Shown: positions 27,360-36,886, counted from the stretch's first letter. The stretch: DNA of 43,613 bases from Bdellovibrionales bacterium (GCA_013216195.1 JABSOQ010000001.1:1-43613), one strand, 5' to 3'. Program-made: numbers and translations. Notes: generated by a model not told the origin, from the letters alone.

Positions 27360-29084
27360 ATGAGTGAAACAATCTTAAGCGTAAAAAATCTAGCTGTAGA
27401 CTTTAAAACCGATGATGGCGTAGTAAGAGCCGTCAAAGGTGTTTCTTTTGACATCCCCAAGGGCAAAACTGTTGGTCTTGTTGGTGAATCTGGCTCGGGC
27501 AAGAGTGTGAGTTCATTGGCAGTGATGGGCCTCATACCAAACCCTCCTGGTGAAGTGACCTCTGGTGAGATTCTGTTTGATGGGCAAGACCTTCTCAAGG
27601 TTTCAGACGCTGAAATGAGAAGAGTTCGCGGAAACCGCATTTCAATGATCTTTCAGGAGCCTATGACGAGCTTGAACCCGGTTTTCACTGTGGGTAACCA
27701 AATTTGCGAGAGCTTGATTCTGCATCAAGGCCTAGACAAGCGAGCTGCAAAGCAAAAGGCGATCGAGCTTCTTGATCAAGTTGGCATTCCGAACCCTTCT
27801 GAGAGAGTTGACTCTTACCCTCACGAAATGTCGGGTGGCCAGAGACAGCGAGTTATGATTGCTATGGCAATTGCTTGCGAGCCTGAACTGCTAATTGCAG
27901 ATGAGCCAACGACGGCTCTCGATGTGACAATTCAAAAACAGATTCTTGAACTCATGGCAGACTTGCAAAAGAAGTACGGAATGTCAGTACTGTTCATCAC
28001 TCACGATCTCGGTGTGATTGCCGATATCGCCGACGATGTCGTGGTTATGTACCGCGGAGACATTGTTGAGAAGGGCAATACCGAACAGATCTTTCAAAAG
28101 CCGCAGCACCCTTACACAAAGGGTCTTTTGGCTTGCAGACCATCTCTTGAGTCTAACCCGCAAAGACTGCCAATGGTCAGCGACTTCATGACTGATGAGG
28201 GCGAAGAGATTCCGAACGATATCGAGGCCACTAAAGGTGACAAATTCGTGCGCTCAATTAGTGAAGAAGAGAATCCAATCATTCTTCAGCTAAAAGGAGT
28301 TCAAAAGCACTTCCCACTACAAAAGACTCTATTTGGCAAGGTCACGAAATGGGTGAAGGCCGTTGATGGTGTAACTTTGAATGTGCGCAAAGGCCGAACA
28401 CTTGGTCTAGTTGGTGAATCTGGATGTGGCAAAACTACCCTTGGCCGTACGGTTCTTCGCTTGATTGAACCAACTGGTGGCCAAGTGATCTACGACGGCA
28501 AAGACATCACAGCTCTTGACCCGAACGAAATGCGAGAGATGCGCAAAAGAATGCAGATTATCTTTCAAGATCCGTACGCATCATTGAACCCTCGAATGAC
28601 CGTTGGTGCTGCGATTATGGAGCCTATGGTGATTCACAATCTTGGCGGCAGTAAAGCTGAGAGAGTCAAAATGGCTGGGGACCTGATGGAGCGTGTTGGC
28701 CTCAGCCGCATGATGCTCAATCGGTACCCACATGAATTCTCTGGTGGTCAAAGACAGCGTATTTGCATCGCAAGAGCTCTGGCAGTTAAGCCCGATTTCA
28801 TTATTTGTGATGAGTCTGTTTCGGCTCTTGATGTGTCAGTGCAGGCGCAAATCTTGAACCTGCTTCTTGATCTACAAGAAGAGTACGGGCTGACCTACAT
28901 CTTTATCTCTCACGATCTTGCTGTCGTGAAGTTCATCTCTGATGAAGTGGCCGTTATGTACAATGGTCAAGTTGTCGAGATGAATGATGCCATTGGTATT
29001 TACGAGAATCCTCAACATGACTACACTAAGAAACTACTGAGCGCGATTCCGAAGGGGATCCCAAAGACAATGCTTCAACAGTGA
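27360..29084 (+). CDS. Fused double ABC ATPase of the peptide importer (DppD-DppF / OppD-OppF fusion)
   Basis: 574 residues carrying two complete nucleotide-binding domains, which DppD/DppF encode as separate proteins. The first domain has Walker A GESGSGKS, signature SGGQRQR and Walker [13 protein letters not shown]. The second has [16 protein letters not shown] and [11 protein letters not shown] (Ser in place of the usual Pro). The linker around residues 265-305 is acidic. The C-terminal extension typical of peptide-importer ATPases ([15 protein letters not shown]) follows the first domain. It powers uptake on the cytoplasmic side; one fusion protein would supply both ATP sites. Confidence 0.94.
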   Translation: MSETILSVKNLAVDFKTDDGVVRAVKGVSFDIPKGKTVGLVGESGSGKSVSSLAVMGLIPNPPGEVTSGEILFDGQDLLKVSDAEMRRVRGNRISMIFQEPMTSLNPVFTVGNQICESLILHQGLDKRAAKQKAIELLDQVGIPNPSERVDSYPHEMSGGQRQRVMIAMAIACEPELLIADEPTTALDVTIQKQILELMADLQKKYGMSVLFITHDLGVIADIADDVVVMYRGDIVEKGNTEQIFQKPQHPYTKGLLACRPSLESNPQRLPMVSDFMTDEGEEIPNDIEATKGDKFVRSISEEENPIILQLKGVQKHFPLQKTLFGKVTKWVKAVDGVTLNVRKGRTLGLVGESGCGKTTLGRTVLRLIEPTGGQVIYDGKDITALDPNEMREMRKRMQIIFQDPYASLNPRMTVGAAIMEPMVIHNLGGSKAERVKMAGDLMERVGLSRMMLNRYPHEFSGGQRQRICIARALAVKPDFIICDESVSALDVSVQAQILNLLLDLQEEYGLTYIFISHDLAVVKFISDEVAVMYNGQVVEMNDAIGIYENPQHDYTKKLLSAIPKGIPKTMLQQ

Positions 29085-29088
29085 GGTC

Positions 29089-29562
29089 ATGACTGACATG
29101 AGAGATCAGCGTAGGGTTGCCAACTTATTCATCCGCTCTAATATGGCTCTTAAGTTTGGCAAACTGGTGCTGATCGCTTGGCTAGCCGGCATGGCACTTA
29201 ATATCGGTGGCAACTACCTACTACACGGCACTCTCGCTCAAACTATCTCTTCACAAGTGGGTTTTGCAGCTCAAGAGTCTGTAAAACACGAAATCGACAC
29301 CTTTCTAGTTCAAGCTGTGGCGCTGAACGTGATCACATTCACAATCTTGGCTTGGGCTGTTTTGGCATTTTTGACTGTGATGAATCACAGAATTTTTGGT
29401 CCGCTTGAAGCTCTCAAAGAGTTCATTGGCCACCTCAGATCTGGCAATTACGACCCACCCAAGCGGCAACTTCGCGAAAAAGATGAACTTGTAGCTCTAA
29501 TGGATGAGCTGAATGCTCTTGCTGACAGTCTCAAAGAGCGTGAGGCCCAGTCTAATTCATAA
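29089..29562 (+). CDS. Two-helix membrane protein with a HAMP-like domain
   Basis: 157 residues. Two membrane helices (about 25-45 and 80-102) flank a short periplasmic loop. A HAMP-like segment follows: RIFGPLEALKEFIGHLRSG, then LREKDELVALMDELNALADSL. No output domain follows; the protein ends directly after HAMP. It starts four bases after the transporter ATPase stop, so it is the operon's last gene. It might sense or modulate transporter state or act as a signalling adaptor; this is inference. Confidence 0.7.
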   Translation: MTDMRDQRRVANLFIRSNMALKFGKLVLIAWLAGMALNIGGNYLLHGTLAQTISSQVGFAAQESVKHEIDTFLVQAVALNVITFTILAWAVLAFLTVMNHRIFGPLEALKEFIGHLRSGNYDPPKRQLREKDELVALMDELNALADSLKEREAQSNS

Positions 29563-29669
29563 AGCCTGACCTCCGCTGACTGAAAGCCAGATTTGCTGAC
29601 CCCAAACTATTTAGCACTGGTGGCTGGCTTCCGAACACTCACTACTAGCTATAAATTCCTGATTGGTGA

Positions 29670-31094
29670 TTATTGCTGACTCAGGGCTAAGTCTAAAGCC
29701 TCTTCGATGAGATCGAGCCAAATCTCAACATACTCAGAATTCACTTGTGGCTGAAACAGCCTCGGTGTCGCCGTCTCAGCCGATCGCTGTCTCATCTCTG
29801 TGGCCAAGGCAATTCTCATAAGCCTGGCATAGTTTAAGCTGAAGAACTCACTGCCCACATCATCCGGAAACACAACCTCAAGCTCAGTTCTGGCTCTCTC
29901 AGAAGCAAAATCCCAGATCTTTTGATCAAATTCTTCTAACCAAGGCCTGGCTGTTTCGACACTGCCGGCGAAGTCTTCTTCTAGCGGAAAGGGATAAGCA
30001 CTGCCGTTAGTATTGAGAACGGTAAGCTCAGCATTGCGACTAGGGTCTGAGCTTAGGCTTCGCACAAGGGTTGTCCAGCGAGTTGCAAACCGAGCAGCTG
30101 CCTCTGATTTAACCCTGTAGAGCCAACGGATTACCACATCGGCACTCTCACCGTTGTTCTCTGAACTGACATTGAAGTTCCAGTGGTAAGAAAGCTCATC
30201 TTTGAACTCTTCGCGAGCCAAATAGTCAGGCACTTTGATTGATGAGTAGCCTCCGACAAGGGCAAAGGCCCGCCTGCCGTCAGCCTCAGTGTAAAACACA
30301 GGCGCACTCTCTTGAGTGGCTAACCACAGAGAGTTCAACAGTTGCCGCAACTTGTATTGCAGCTGCGCCCCCTCAATAAACTCAGGGCTCTTCATAATTT
30401 TGGAGGTCTTAACGAAGTTCGCAGCCACCCTCTCTGTAAGAGCTCTGATTCTCGGGTCAGCAAACAAAATGAGATGAGAAATCAGATCATGGTGATTGCC
30501 AATGAGAATTAACTTGTTATCCAAAGCTGCAAAGAAATCTCTTTGATCAATAAACCCGTCATTCTCAGTGCCAGCGACTTTCGCTACTTTGTAGCCTGGT
30601 AGGTTTCGACGGACCCAGGCTTCAACCTGAGACCAGACTGACTCGCTTTGTTTAGGTTGTGAAGTCAGAATTTGGTAAAGGTCTCTACCACCCGGAAAGC
30701 TCGAAAACAGTTGCGAATGGTCCCCGATCTGCAAGTTTACAGCGTGCATAGCGTACAGTATTTTTTTGGGCTCACTGCCAATCCTTAGGTACTCATCAGA
30801 GCCCAAGAAAAGGGGTAAATCCATCTGCTTTAAGTTCTCTAAAAAGTTGTAAGTGGCTCTCGACACAAAAGGCACATCTTTAGGTAGTGCCGAGCGAAGC
30901 AACATGGCTTGCTCATTCGGGTAGTTGTGAAACCTCGCATCTATCTTTAGTCGCAGCCAACACTCTCGAAATTCAGACAAGCTCGATGGGCAACGACCTT
31001 TTGACGAGGGTTTGACCTGCCAATCTGATCTCTCGCCTATCAACCAAATGGCAAGAGAGAGGCACAAAATGTAGACAACCGCTAAGGCTCTCAC
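29670..31094 (-). CDS. Hypothetical exported or membrane-anchored protein
   Basis: 474 residues, no family recognised. A hydrophobic N-terminus (residues ~4-20) may be an uncleaved anchor or a signal peptide. The rest is soluble and mostly helical with no obvious catalytic motif; two Cys (about 34 and 45) follow the anchor. It converges on the peptide-transporter operon (107-base gap) and lies downstream of a repeat-rich gap. Confidence 0.6.
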   Translation of the reverse strand: MRALAVVYILCLSLAIWLIGERSDWQVKPSSKGRCPSSLSEFRECWLRLKIDARFHNYPNEQAMLLRSALPKDVPFVSRATYNFLENLKQMDLPLFLGSDEYLRIGSEPKKILYAMHAVNLQIGDHSQLFSSFPGGRDLYQILTSQPKQSESVWSQVEAWVRRNLPGYKVAKVAGTENDGFIDQRDFFAALDNKLILIGNHHDLISHLILFADPRIRALTERVAANFVKTSKIMKSPEFIEGAQLQYKLRQLLNSLWLATQESAPVFYTEADGRRAFALVGGYSSIKVPDYLAREEFKDELSYHWNFNVSSENNGESADVVIRWLYRVKSEAAARFATRWTTLVRSLSSDPSRNAELTVLNTNGSAYPFPLEEDFAGSVETARPWLEEFDQKIWDFASERARTELEVVFPDDVGSEFFSLNYARLMRIALATEMRQRSAETATPRLFQPQVNSEYVEIWLDLIEEALDLALSQQ

Positions 31095-31212
31095 GAAGCT
31101 TCCTTTAATCTCGAAAAACTTTAAGCTCTCGTAGTTTGATCGACATTTTGATAGTTCGATGAGAGTCCAATTTAAAACCGAACCTCATACCTGTTTGCTT
31201 GTTCCTAGGAAC

Positions 31213-31310
31213 TAGACTGAAGACTGAAGACTGAAGACTAAGACTGAGACTGAGACTGAAGACTAAGACTGAAGACTGAGACTGAGACTGAGACTGAGAC
31301 TGAGACTGAA
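31213..31310. repeat. Short tandem repeat mosaic of AGACTG / AGACTGA units
   Basis: About 15 head-to-tail units of AGACTG (6 bp) and AGACTGA (7 bp), with occasional AGACTA variants, fill about 100 bases. The last five or six units are uniform 6-mers. It is part of a 344-base gap (31095-31438) between two minus-strand genes that contains no supported gene. Confidence 0.9.
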
Positions 31311-31352
31311 AATAAGACTCTACTTAGATCTAGCGCTAGAAAAAGAAAGAGC

Positions 31353-31378
31353 CAACAACAACAACAACAACAACAACA
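31353..31378. repeat. CAA trinucleotide microsatellite
   Basis: Eight consecutive CAA units lie about 40 bases beyond the AGACTG array in the same gap, 60 bases from the response regulator stop codon. Confidence 0.9.
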
Positions 31379-31438
31379 GTGCAAGTGCAAGACTGACAAC
31401 CGATGGGATCAACTCAAGTCAATTGAGCCTAACACTAC

Positions 31439-31873
31439 CTACTCATGAGCGAGGGTTAGAAGTGTCTTAACTGCCTTTTTGATTTTATCAATTTGAAAGG
31501 GCTTTTTGACAAAGTCATCAGCGCCAACCTCGAAAGCTTTTTTCATGTCTTCCCTAGAGGTGCGAGCAGAAACAAAAATTAGAGGTATGTGCTTGAGATC
31601 GACATGGGCTTTCATCAACTGCGCCAACTCATAACCATTGATCCAGGGTAATCCAATATCAAGTATGATCAAGTCTATTGGGTGCTCACCCATAACTTCA
31701 GATAGCTGCGATCCATCTGTTGCAGCATTCACTTTGTAGCCCTCTGATTCAAAAAGCCTTTGCATGGCTTTTCGAACAGTTTCATCGTCTTCAATGATCA
31801 GTAGATGATAGGGCTGAATCTCGGGCTGCTTTGCCCTAAAAGCGCTAAGAGAGACGACGTCTTCTTGCGCCAT
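31439..31873 (-). CDS. Single-domain response regulator (CheY-like receiver)
   Basis: 144 residues if started at ATG 31873 (GAGAG upstream). A longer frame to 31972 would overlap trxB and add 33 unconserved residues. The receiver domain is complete: the acidic pair in LIIEDDE, phospho-acceptor Asp in LIILDIGLP (about residue 69), Ser in IFVSARTS and Lys in DDFVKKPF. No output domain follows, so it acts by protein contact. It is likely the third gene of a minus-strand run SDR-trxB-regulator. Confidence 0.87.
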   Translation of the reverse strand: MAQEDVVSLSAFRAKQPEIQPYHLLIIEDDETVRKAMQRLFESEGYKVNAATDGSQLSEVMGEHPIDLIILDIGLPWINGYELAQLMKAHVDLKHIPLIFVSARTSREDMKKAFEVGADDFVKKPFQIDKIKKAVKTLLTLAHE

Positions 31874-31941
31874 TCTCTCTTTTGTAATGCGCTCGATATG
31901 ACTTACGAGATCTTTGGTGTCGAAAGATCTGCGCTTTTCAC

Positions 31942-32895
31942 TCAAGAAGAGTGCTCCTGGTTCTCTAACCATCTCTCAGCATCCATCGCAGCCATGCAAC
32001 CTGTACCAGCTGCTGTAATGGCCTGGCGGTAGATGTCGTCTTGAACATCTCCGCATGCGAAAACACCATCAACAGAGGTGTAGGTAGATTTGGGCTGAGT
32101 GGTAAGATAACCGACATCGTTCATATCAAGTTGGTCGACAAACAAGTCTGTATTTGGCTTGTGCCCGATCGCGATGAAAACGCCGTCCATCTCCATCTCG
32201 ACGGTTTCGTTTGTCTGATTGTTGAACACTTTGATTTTCTCAACAGCGTTGTCGCCAACAACCTCTTTCAATTCTGAGTTCCAAAGCACTTCAACCTTTT
32301 CATTGTTGATCACTCGCTCAGCCATAATCTTAGAAGCTCTGAATTCATCTCGGCGGTGAATCACATAAACCTTTGAGGCAAAGCGAGTTAAGAAGTTGGC
32401 TTCTTCCATTGCTGTGTCTCCACCACCAACAACGCAAACCTTTTGATTTCTAAAAAAAGCTCCATCACAAGTTGCACAAGCTGACACTCCCCGCCCCAGA
32501 AGCTTTCTCTCTGACTCTAGACCTAGATACTTCGCACTTGCTCCTGTTGAAATAATCAAAGACTTTGCCTGATACTCTTCGTCTTCGATCCAAAGTTTGA
32601 AAGGTCTCGAAGACAGATCAACCTTGGTTACATTTTTTGGAATAAACCGAGTACCAAATCTTGAAGCCTGTTGCTTAGTCACAGTCATCAAATCTGGCCC
32701 CATAATACCTTCTGCGAAGCCCGGGTAGTTTTCAACATCAGTTGTGGTCATCAACTGACCTCCAACTTCTTCACCTTCAATCATAAGGGGCTCTAGGTTG
32801 GCCCTTGCTGCATAAATGGCTGCTGTTACCCCGGCAGGGCCAGAGCCCACAATGATGACCTCTTCAAGAGGCTTTTTCTCAACAGATGCCGACAT
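31942..32895 (-). CDS. trxB: Thioredoxin-disulfide reductase
   Basis: 317 residues from ATG 32895, with AAGGAG at good spacing; a frame extending to 32973 has no ribosome-binding site. FAD-binding GSGPAGVTAAIYAAR is near the N-terminus, the redox-active CATC is around residues 139-142, the NADPH-binding GGGDTAMEEA follows, and GVFACGDVQD is near the C-terminus. It reduces thioredoxin with NADPH in the cytoplasm. The length is normal. Confidence 0.96.
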   Translation of the reverse strand: MSASVEKKPLEEVIIVGSGPAGVTAAIYAARANLEPLMIEGEEVGGQLMTTTDVENYPGFAEGIMGPDLMTVTKQQASRFGTRFIPKNVTKVDLSSRPFKLWIEDEEYQAKSLIISTGASAKYLGLESERKLLGRGVSACATCDGAFFRNQKVCVVGGGDTAMEEANFLTRFASKVYVIHRRDEFRASKIMAERVINNEKVEVLWNSELKEVVGDNAVEKIKVFNNQTNETVEMEMDGVFIAIGHKPNTDLFVDQLDMNDVGYLTTQPKSTYTSVDGVFACGDVQDDIYRQAITAAGTGCMAAMDAERWLENQEHSS

Positions 32896-32996
32896 ACAAT
32901 CTCCTTGCAAATAACCCGCTACACCGGGCAAATCTCGAGAGTAAGGTATAAGCCATGGGCTTTGTCTTGGCAAAAGGTGCCTGCAGCTGCCCGCTC

Positions 32997-33704
32997 TTAA
33001 TGGGCCTTTCGGGGCGTGTCAGCAAACAGCGATAGACTCATATGGCCACCAAATTGAGCATCATCACTGCACCACCTGCACAACATACTCGCAACATGAT
33101 CGGGCTCCCAGAGACTCTGGCTCTGCTGCCTTGGCCAGCTACCCGCTGGGATCATATCTGTGTTCATATAGCCTGGAGAAAACAGCCTCAGATCTAACTT
33201 GGGCTTTTCTTTCTGAATCGACTGATAAAGCCCCAAGAGCGCGTGCTTCGCCGCTGCATAGCTAGCAGCCTGGGCATCACCCTGAGACTCTGCCACTGAG
33301 CTACCAATCATAACCATTTGCCTGGCTTTCGATGCACCTTGTTGACCTAGAAACCAATGGCAAATCTCTGCGGCGGCTAAAAAGCTCACGCGCAAGGCCC
33401 ATTGATGAGCACTCCATTTGGCTTGCTGATAGTTTGAAAAAGGGCCTCCGCCTGCGCAATAAAATATGCAGTCTGGGGCAAAGGCATTCAGTTTCTGAAT
33501 CAAGTCGCTGAGATCAGGCTTTGATAGATCGAATTCGAAAAACTCAGATTTACTTAGAGTAGTCTCGCCAGAAGCTGGTTTGCGGCTAACGCACAATAGA
33601 CTCTCGACAGATTCAGTCTGTTGCAACCTCTCGGCGATCGCTCTACCTAAGCCCCTTGAGGCCCCTAAGATTGCGACTTTGCGGTGAGTTGGTGAATTCG
33701 TCAT
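32997..33704 (-). CDS. Short-chain dehydrogenase/reductase
   Basis: 235 residues. NAD(P)-binding GASRGLG at residues 14-20, the YCAGGG loop (usually NAG), the catalytic Ser in MIGSSVAE and YAAAK (Tyr about 149). The motif LFSPGYMNTDM follows. The substrate is unknown. It lies 101 bases upstream of trxB on the same strand and is divergent from the ferredoxin gene. Confidence 0.88.
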   Translation of the reverse strand: MTNSPTHRKVAILGASRGLGRAIAERLQQTESVESLLCVSRKPASGETTLSKSEFFEFDLSKPDLSDLIQKLNAFAPDCIFYCAGGGPFSNYQQAKWSAHQWALRVSFLAAAEICHWFLGQQGASKARQMVMIGSSVAESQGDAQAASYAAAKHALLGLYQSIQKEKPKLDLRLFSPGYMNTDMIPAGSWPRQQSQSLWEPDHVASMLCRWCSDDAQFGGHMSLSLFADTPRKAH

Positions 33705-33797
33705 GCTTTGTATCTCATTCTATTTTGTCTTCGGGCTCAACAGCAAAATGCAGTTTTGCAAGTATGACCGGGTCTGAATTCATAGTAAGCTTCTCTT

Positions 33798-34088
33798 ATG
33801 GCGAAGATCCAATTCTTAAAAGGCTTTTCTGAAATTCAGCTCAGCAACCCTGAGAACCTGATGCAAACGCTTCGAAAGCATAACATTCCCGTCGCAAGTT
33901 CTTGTGGTGGCGAGGGCATTTGTGGCAAGTGCCAAGTTAAGGTTATAAACGGCGAGGTGAACTTAAGCGCTAAACGTAAGCTTGAGTCTGACTGCCTGAT
34001 ACGAAACGGGGTTCACGAAAAAAATGTCAGGCTTAGCTGCCAGTGCACTGTTATGGGCGACGTTCAAGTCGACACCAACTACTGGTGA
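33798..34088 (+). CDS. [2Fe-2S] ferredoxin
   Basis: 96 residues. Cys 36, 42, 45 and 81 (CGGEGICGKC then LSCQC) give the CX5CX2C...C pattern of vertebrate-/adrenodoxin-like or Isc-type [2Fe-2S] ferredoxins. It is a small soluble electron carrier; no partner reductase is adjacent. The last five codons lie inside the first copy of a 41-bp tandem repeat that continues past the stop. Confidence 0.88.
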   Translation: MAKIQFLKGFSEIQLSNPENLMQTLRKHNIPVASSCGGEGICGKCQVKVINGEVNLSAKRKLESDCLIRNGVHEKNVRLSCQCTVMGDVQVDTNYW

Positions 34089-34210
34089 CACCTAATCGAC
34101 CAACTACGAGTAACACCGACTGCTGGTGAAACCTAATCAACCGATGACGAGTAATACCGACTACTGGTGAAACCTAATCAACCGATGACGAGTAACACCA
34201 ATTAAAGGTG
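34073..34210. repeat. 41-bp tandem repeat seeded in the ferredoxin 3' end
   Basis: Copies start at 34073, 34114 and 34155 (exactly 41 bp apart), with a partial copy at 34196. The first copy includes the end of the ferredoxin gene (CACCAACTACTGGTGA, containing its stop). Later copies carry CACCGACTGCTGGTGA or TACCGACTACTGGTGA. Copies two and three are closest to each other, which suggests stepwise duplication of the gene end. Confidence 0.93.
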
Positions 34211-34230
34211 AATACCTTCGATCATAAACA

Positions 34231-34258
34231 AAAAAACGGAGCCTGAGCTCCGTTTTTT
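34231..34258. terminator. Bidirectional terminator between ferredoxin and HiPIP genes
   Basis: AAAAAACGGAGC pairs with GCTCCGTTTTTT around CTGA: a perfect 12-bp stem with A and T runs at the two ends. It can stop transcription from both convergent genes. Confidence 0.88.
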
Positions 34259-34303
34259 AATTCGAAAAAAATTAAACAATCACAATTCAGCTTTAGCGCC
34301 GGC

Positions 34304-34708
34304 CTATGATTTTGGGTTCCATGAAGTACACCAACCATCAGCGTGCACATAGAACTTGGCAGCTGGTACTAGCTGACACTTGTAGTTGTCGCCGTCTTTC
34401 ACACCAAGTACGCAGTTTTTGCAACCTTGTGCTTCGGGCTTAACTCCACCTTTTTCTGCGACAGTTACATCTTTATTTGCAATTGCTTCTTTCACGTTCG
34501 CAACATAGTTCAAAGCCAAAAGGGTCGCGACGTTAGAATCTTTTTTGTTGTTAACATCAACAACAGACATCGCTCCGCCACCTGCTGCCGCAGCTGCCGC
34601 CTTTTTCTTTTTCTTCTTTTTACCAATAGCCCAGCCCAGATTCGGGATCACAGCTGCAGCCGCTAGCACTGACAATTTGCCAATGAATGTTCTTCTTGAG
34701 GGGGTCAT
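34304..34708 (-). CDS. Tat-exported high-potential iron-sulfur protein (HiPIP)
   Basis: 134 residues. A Tat signal (SRRTFIGK at 4-11, then a hydrophobic core) is followed by seven Lys and six Ala, then a mature domain. Cys 96, 99, 111 and 127 (GCKNC, YKCQLVP, DGWCTSW) match the CX2C...C...C arrangement of HiPIPs, which carry one [4Fe-4S] cluster and move electrons in the periplasm. AGGAG precedes the ATG. The Lys/Ala tract is unusual and may be a linker or membrane-charge tether. Confidence 0.88.
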   Translation of the reverse strand: MTPSRRTFIGKLSVLAAAAVIPNLGWAIGKKKKKKKAAAAAAGGGAMSVVDVNNKKDSNVATLLALNYVANVKEAIANKDVTVAEKGGVKPEAQGCKNCVLGVKDGDNYKCQLVPAAKFYVHADGWCTSWNPKS

Positions 34709-35023
34709 ATTACTCTCCTGTGACTCGCTCGTTGTGAGCTCGTTATCAATTAATTTTCATAATGGACCCCCCGCAACTGAAAATCAACCGAGAATCAACC
34801 AAGAGACACAGATACGTTAGAGACCAATTCGGTGCAAAACACCGTCTCTATCTCGGACGGCTAAGTGTCCGAAATTCAGCCACAAATTGCGCACGGCCTA
34901 CTAGGCTTTAGAGACCAGCTCGGACACATTTTTGCCTCTACACCCACCAAATATTTCGGGCAATCAGAGGACCACAAGTGGCACCCCTATTGCTCTTATC
35001 TGCAACGAATTCGGAGGTTTAGA
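34709..35023. other. Gene-free intergenic region with small hairpins
   Basis: This 315-base gap between divergent genes must hold both promoters. CGGTG-CAAAA-CACCG (34830-34844) and TCGGAC...GTCCGA (34853-34872) can form short stems on the side of the lipoprotein gene. A GTG-initiated extension of that gene from 34865 is not credible, because the lipoprotein signal starts at 35024. Confidence 0.4.
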
Positions 35024-36874
35024 ATGAGTACTGGGGTTTACCGCCTATTAACTCTAATGATTGCGGTATGTTCGCTAACTGCCTGTCTTGAAGAGGTCGA
35101 TGTCAAAAGCGACCAAGATAAGACAACCAATGAAAAAAATACCCTCGACCTAGGGGGCTTCACTGTTATCCGAGAGAAGCAAGCTGGTGGCGATATCAGA
35201 TATGAAGACTTCAACAATCGAGCCTTCGAAGTGGGTATCGACTCACTTTTGCTTTCTGACAAGCTTTACTACAACATTGAAACTGATGAAAACATTCGAC
35301 TTATTTCAACCGTCAGCTGCGGCTCAGATCTTAGAATCGCTAACAACCAACTCGTGGGCATCGAGTACACACAAGACCGCGACCTCGCCTTCGACCGCCC
35401 GATCGAAATCTTAGAATTGATACCCGAGGGCATCTTGTTTCGACCTCAAGACCCTTCAAATGATGGCTTGAAGTGCCACTTCAAATTTTACGCAGAGAAC
35501 GAGGTGGGCTCAACTCGGCACCCGGTGCACTCGCCTGACCCAAGTAGAGGCGAGACTCACCCGGGTAACTTAAAGCGAGTGTTTGCTTCGAGCGAAAACA
35601 GACTCGTTGAGAGCCTCGTGTTAGCCAAAGGCACTCGAGCGATCTCAGACGACGACGCTGTCATCTATCAAGATGAAGTCGATGACTTACTGCTTTGGTC
35701 TCACCGATTGCAGTATCAAGACACGAGCTTCAACAAATTGAAAATGGTTTGTGAGACCTTTGACCTCGAGCAAGAGCTTCAGAGCAACTACAAGCAGACT
35801 TCGCTGCAAGACTTTGATTTCAATCGCGCTCGCATACGTGAGACCTACAAGTTTACTCGCCACGACACTTTTGTCAGCCAAGTCTGCAGACTGCTAGCCT
35901 ACAAAGATCAACGCCTCATCGGGGTGACCTCTTACTTCAAACTCAAACAAGATCAAAAGTATCCTGACGTGAATTTGAGTTACACAGGTAGCGCCTACAG
36001 TGATGGCGACCGCAAAGCTGACGGTTTTAAAATGACCACCTTTGCTACCTTGAACGTAAGCAACCCTCACCAAACTCCACTAGCGGTAGAAGTTGACCTC
36101 TCGAGTTTCGAGACGAGCGCTCAGTTCATTTCTAGCAGTATTCACACCCGCGAAATCAATGGCGATGGCCCACCGAATCTGACTGCGCAAGAATACCGAG
36201 CCGAGAAAGCCCACGAGGACCAAGCAAACAAAAACTGGAGCTTCTTTAGAGAACACAGAAGTGTTATCTACCAAGTTTTTCCTTATGTTGAATTGAACGG
36301 CCCCAACCTTGCTGTAAAAGGCAACATCTATCCAACAACAGATACTGGTGAAGCGAAAGATCTCAAAACAGAACTTGAGGTCACGGCTCCTGGTTCAAGT
36401 GGACCTTCTACTGAAAACTATAATCAAGAGAACCCGCCGCGCTTCCAAGTTATTTTAGAGCCTGGCGAGCAGATGTCTGTGAACCTTCGCTTTAACGACG
36501 AAAAGAGCCGCTGCTGGTTTTACAACAAGAGAGGCATTGGCAAAAACCCACCTGTTGGTGCAAGAGGCACTTATGGGGTTATCTTGCAGTCTAAAATGCC
36601 GAGAATCGAGTTGCTTGAACTTGCTCCTTCTTCTGTCGACAACTTTGGCAAGATTGAGAATTACAGACATGCTGGCCCTGCGGTTGAGCAAAATACGCTG
36701 CTAGAGCCTCATTTGATGTACTCGACATCAAACAACAGCCGAGGTTGGAGACAGCGCTATGAGTACCCTGAATCGCGCTTGGTGATTCAAGAGGCTCCGA
36801 TTCGCGGCCAATTGAACTTCTACAACGTTTGTAGAGAGCAAACTTACTTTCAAACTCCGAGCACAGGCAACTGA
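35024..36874 (+). CDS. Large outer-surface or periplasmic lipoprotein of unknown function
   Basis: 616 residues from ATG 35024, preceded by CGGAGG. A lipoprotein signal ends SLTAC (lipid-bearing Cys about residue 20). The mature part is acidic and rich in Asn, Asp and aromatic residues, with no domain I recognise; the composition suggests beta structure. It converges on trmB, with an octamer array in between. Confidence 0.7.
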   Translation: MSTGVYRLLTLMIAVCSLTACLEEVDVKSDQDKTTNEKNTLDLGGFTVIREKQAGGDIRYEDFNNRAFEVGIDSLLLSDKLYYNIETDENIRLISTVSCGSDLRIANNQLVGIEYTQDRDLAFDRPIEILELIPEGILFRPQDPSNDGLKCHFKFYAENEVGSTRHPVHSPDPSRGETHPGNLKRVFASSENRLVESLVLAKGTRAISDDDAVIYQDEVDDLLLWSHRLQYQDTSFNKLKMVCETFDLEQELQSNYKQTSLQDFDFNRARIRETYKFTRHDTFVSQVCRLLAYKDQRLIGVTSYFKLKQDQKYPDVNLSYTGSAYSDGDRKADGFKMTTFATLNVSNPHQTPLAVEVDLSSFETSAQFISSSIHTREINGDGPPNLTAQEYRAEKAHEDQANKNWSFFREHRSVIYQVFPYVELNGPNLAVKGNIYPTTDTGEAKDLKTELEVTAPGSSGPSTENYNQENPPRFQVILEPGEQMSVNLRFNDEKSRCWFYNKRGIGKNPPVGARGTYGVILQSKMPRIELLELAPSSVDNFGKIENYRHAGPAVEQNTLLEPHLMYSTSNNSRGWRQRYEYPESRLVIQEAPIRGQLNFYNVCREQTYFQTPSTGN

Positions 36875-36886
36875 CCGATTTCTTGG

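Noticed and set aside
31874-31972. N-terminal extension of the response regulator to 31972
   Set aside because: It overlaps trxB codons and adds no conserved receiver residues; ATG 31873 has a plausible ribosome-binding site.
34865-35023. N-terminal extension of the large lipoprotein from GTG 34865
   Set aside because: CGGAGG and a complete lipoprotein signal begin at 35024; the extension would bury the signal.
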